Position numbers and translations under genes: made by a program
Source of the DNA: an uncultured Lachnospiraceae bacterium
Lineage (GTDB): Bacteria > Bacillota > Clostridia > Lachnospirales > Lachnospiraceae
Direction: 5' to 3'
Assembly: GCA_910585605.1 (NCBI GenBank)
Contig: CAJUFL010000055.1
Span: 1-25,147, forward strand
Length of the DNA: 25,147 nucleotides
The notes under the pieces: model-generated
What the model was told of the DNA's origin: nothing
Seen by the model: only the letters and a program-made list of their open reading frames with translations
Databases searched by the model: none
Part shown: positions 24,034 to 25,147 of the stretch, one piece after another
Numbering within the stretch: position 1 is the stretch's first letter
Layout: every line of letters begins with the position of its first letter

Positions 24034-24525
24034 ATGCATACAAAAACAATGGAGGGTTTAGTCGGTGCAAGTACAAATATGAAGCAGTTAAATACACCTA
24101 TGCGGGTTTTTAAAGAGGCACGTCGAAAGGGAGATACTGCGAAAATGGACAGAGCGATGGACTATGTCAGTGATTTTTCGGGGAAGGTAGACGAATATCA
24201 GAAAAAAGCTGATGAAGGAATGAAGGAAGAGGCAGAAGAATTAAAGAAAAAAGAGGAATTAGAGCGTGAAAAGGCAATCGAAAAACGCAGGGAAGAAAAG
24301 GAAAAGCTGGAAGAGAGAATTGAGGGAAGTAGAAATATACAAGCAGATACAGTGCAGGTAAGTGAGGAAGGAAAGATATTATTGAAAGATGCCGTAACTT
24401 CTGATAAGCAGATAACAGGTACAGAAGCAGTAAAACCGGATATGGGAAAAGAACCTGTAATTTATACCGAAACAGGAGAAGTGAGTCAAATGGGGGAGGG
24501 CAGCAATATTTCAATTTCCGTATAA
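24034..24525 (+). CDS. charged coiled-coil protein of unknown function
   Basis: The product is 163 aa, with no signal peptide or membrane segment. Residues about 54-100 are almost entirely Glu, Lys and Arg (for example KKKEELEREKAIEKRREEKE) and form a long single helix or coiled coil. Residues 100-163 are polar and unstructured-looking. It starts with MHTKTMEGLVGASTNMKQL. Start chosen at ATG 24034 with AAGGAGGT 7 nt upstream; an earlier ATG at 24016 overlaps that site. It follows the kinase by 90 nt and may be controlled by the LytTR regulator. I do not recognise a family. Confidence 0.6.
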   Translation: MHTKTMEGLVGASTNMKQLNTPMRVFKEARRKGDTAKMDRAMDYVSDFSGKVDEYQKKADEGMKEEAEELKKKEELEREKAIEKRREEKEKLEERIEGSRNIQADTVQVSEEGKILLKDAVTSDKQITGTEAVKPDMGKEPVIYTETGEVSQMGEGSNISISV

Positions 24526-24608
24526 AAATAGATGGTAATAGAAAGGGTACAATATAGCAGCTGGTTGTTTGCCGGATTATGCAGATTGAAAGATATTGAT
24601 AATTTTTC

Positions 24609-24637
24609 TTGTAGGGTTATTTCGTTCATGATAAACT
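24609..24637 (+). promoter_or_regulatory. promoter of the LysR-type gene
   Basis: -35 TTGTAG (24609-24614), 17 bp, -10 TAAACT (24632-24637), ahead of the GTG start at 24671. Confidence 0.4.
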
Positions 24638-24670
24638 ATATAGTAAGCAACATCAATATCAGGAAAGAAG

Positions 24671-25135
24671 GTGGTTAGGCTGTATAATCCTCAATTGGAA
24701 ACATTTTTGCGTGTGGCTGATGCAGGCAGTTTCAATCGGGCAGCAGAAGAAGCCTATATTACCCCTACAGCAGTCATTAAACAAATTAATCTGTTGGAAG
24801 ACTCTCTGGGCGTAAAATTATTTGAACGGACGCACCGGGGATTGATTTTGACCAAAGCCGGGAAATCGTTGTATCAGGATGTAAAATATATCATTTCGTA
24901 TTGCAGGGATTCTGTTACGCGGGCCAAAAATGCGATGCAGGAGGATACGAATGTCATTCGGATTGGAACTTCTCCCATGACCCCGGCCCAGCTTTTGATG
25001 CAGATGTGGTCGAAAATCCAGGTACATTGTCCGGATATTAAGTTTCAAATTGTTCCTTTTGAAAATACACCTGAAAATGCCAGAGAGATTTTGGTGAATA
25101 TTCTAACGCTTCGGAGCCACCGTTTTATCGCTTGA
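24671..25135 (+). pseudogene. truncated LysR-family regulator
   Basis: The N-terminal winged helix-turn-helix is complete (LETFLRVADAGSFNRAAEEAYI, then TAVIKQINLLEDSLGVKLFERTHRGLILT). A linker helix and the start of the effector-binding domain (VIRIGTSPMTP, FENTPENAREIL) follow. LysR proteins normally have about 300 aa; this frame ends after 154, and from about 25103 the residues (LTLRSHRFIA then stop) no longer look like the family. The start is GTG with AGGAAAG upstream. It either was interrupted by an insertion or rearrangement, or the window edge is a sequence artefact. The DNA-binding half might still be made. Confidence 0.7.
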
Positions 25136-25147
25136 GAGCCATTTGAT

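Noticed and set aside
1..25147. CRISPR array, rRNA, tRNA or complete insertion sequence
   Set aside because: No regularly spaced direct repeats of that kind, no cloverleaf or rRNA-like conserved sequence, and no transposase frame were found.

Overview
The window looks like a chromosomal stretch from a low-GC Gram-positive gut-type Clostridia, most likely Lachnospiraceae. This is inferred from AT-rich coding, strong AGGAGG ribosome binding sites, many LytTR-type regulators, a MATE/ABC-2/GHKL gene mix and a sucrose PTS operon. No rRNA, tRNA, CRISPR array or complete transposon was seen.

Layout. (1) 1-753: mostly non-coding, with two short relics of decayed coding sequence, an intrinsic terminator and a promoter. 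(2) 754-2201: a Fic-domain protein and an AT-rich partner with a HEPN-like R-x4-H motif, together a possible toxin/defence-type pair. (3) 2391-4635: a TetR-family repressor with two palindromic operators in its own promoter, a beheaded membrane-protein ORF and an MFS efflux pump, all on the minus strand. (4) 4680-6350: two tandem paralogous small XRE regulators (minus) facing an SseB-like protein and a third XRE regulator (plus). A perfect palindrome lies on the plus -10 between them. (5) 6574-9966: the C-terminal remnant of a periplasmic sugar-binding-type protein, followed by a 1018-aa hybrid histidine kinase (PAS, HisKA, HATPase, two receivers).

(6) 9980-11483: a MATE transporter on the minus strand with a roughly 165-nt leader. 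In that leader two upstream segments compete for one downstream strand, as in an attenuator. (7) 11507-15228: a plus-strand operon encoding a LytTR regulator fused to a degenerate ABC ATPase, an ABC-2 permease, a 52-aa membrane protein, a complete ABC ATPase and a second ABC-2 permease, closed by a terminator. (8) 15237-15665: one small gene of unknown function.

(9) 15693-21690: a sucrose-type utilisation locus. A divergent LacI repressor faces a GH32 sucrose(-6-phosphate) hydrolase, a PhnP-like metallo-beta-lactamase-fold hydrolase, a fused PTS IIB-IIC-IIA permease and an HPr-like protein without the phospho-histidine. The divergent intergenic region carries five TAACyGGTTA-like decamers arranged in 12-bp steps. 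PTS uptake would yield sucrose-6-phosphate, GH32 would split it, and LacI would sense the sugar. The MBL and the His-less HPr are the unexpected members. (10) 21881-24525: a LytTR response regulator, an AgrC-like GHKL histidine kinase overlapping it by 4 nt, and a charged coiled-coil protein. (11) 24671-end: a LysR-family gene that loses similarity to the family at about 25103, perhaps through an insertion or rearrangement.

The best candidates for something undescribed are the MATE leader, the LytTR-dead-ABC transporter operon with its small membrane protein, the phased decamer operator array with the odd sucrose operon members, and the Fic/HEPN pair. All functional assignments come from motif recognition by eye. 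No database search was run.
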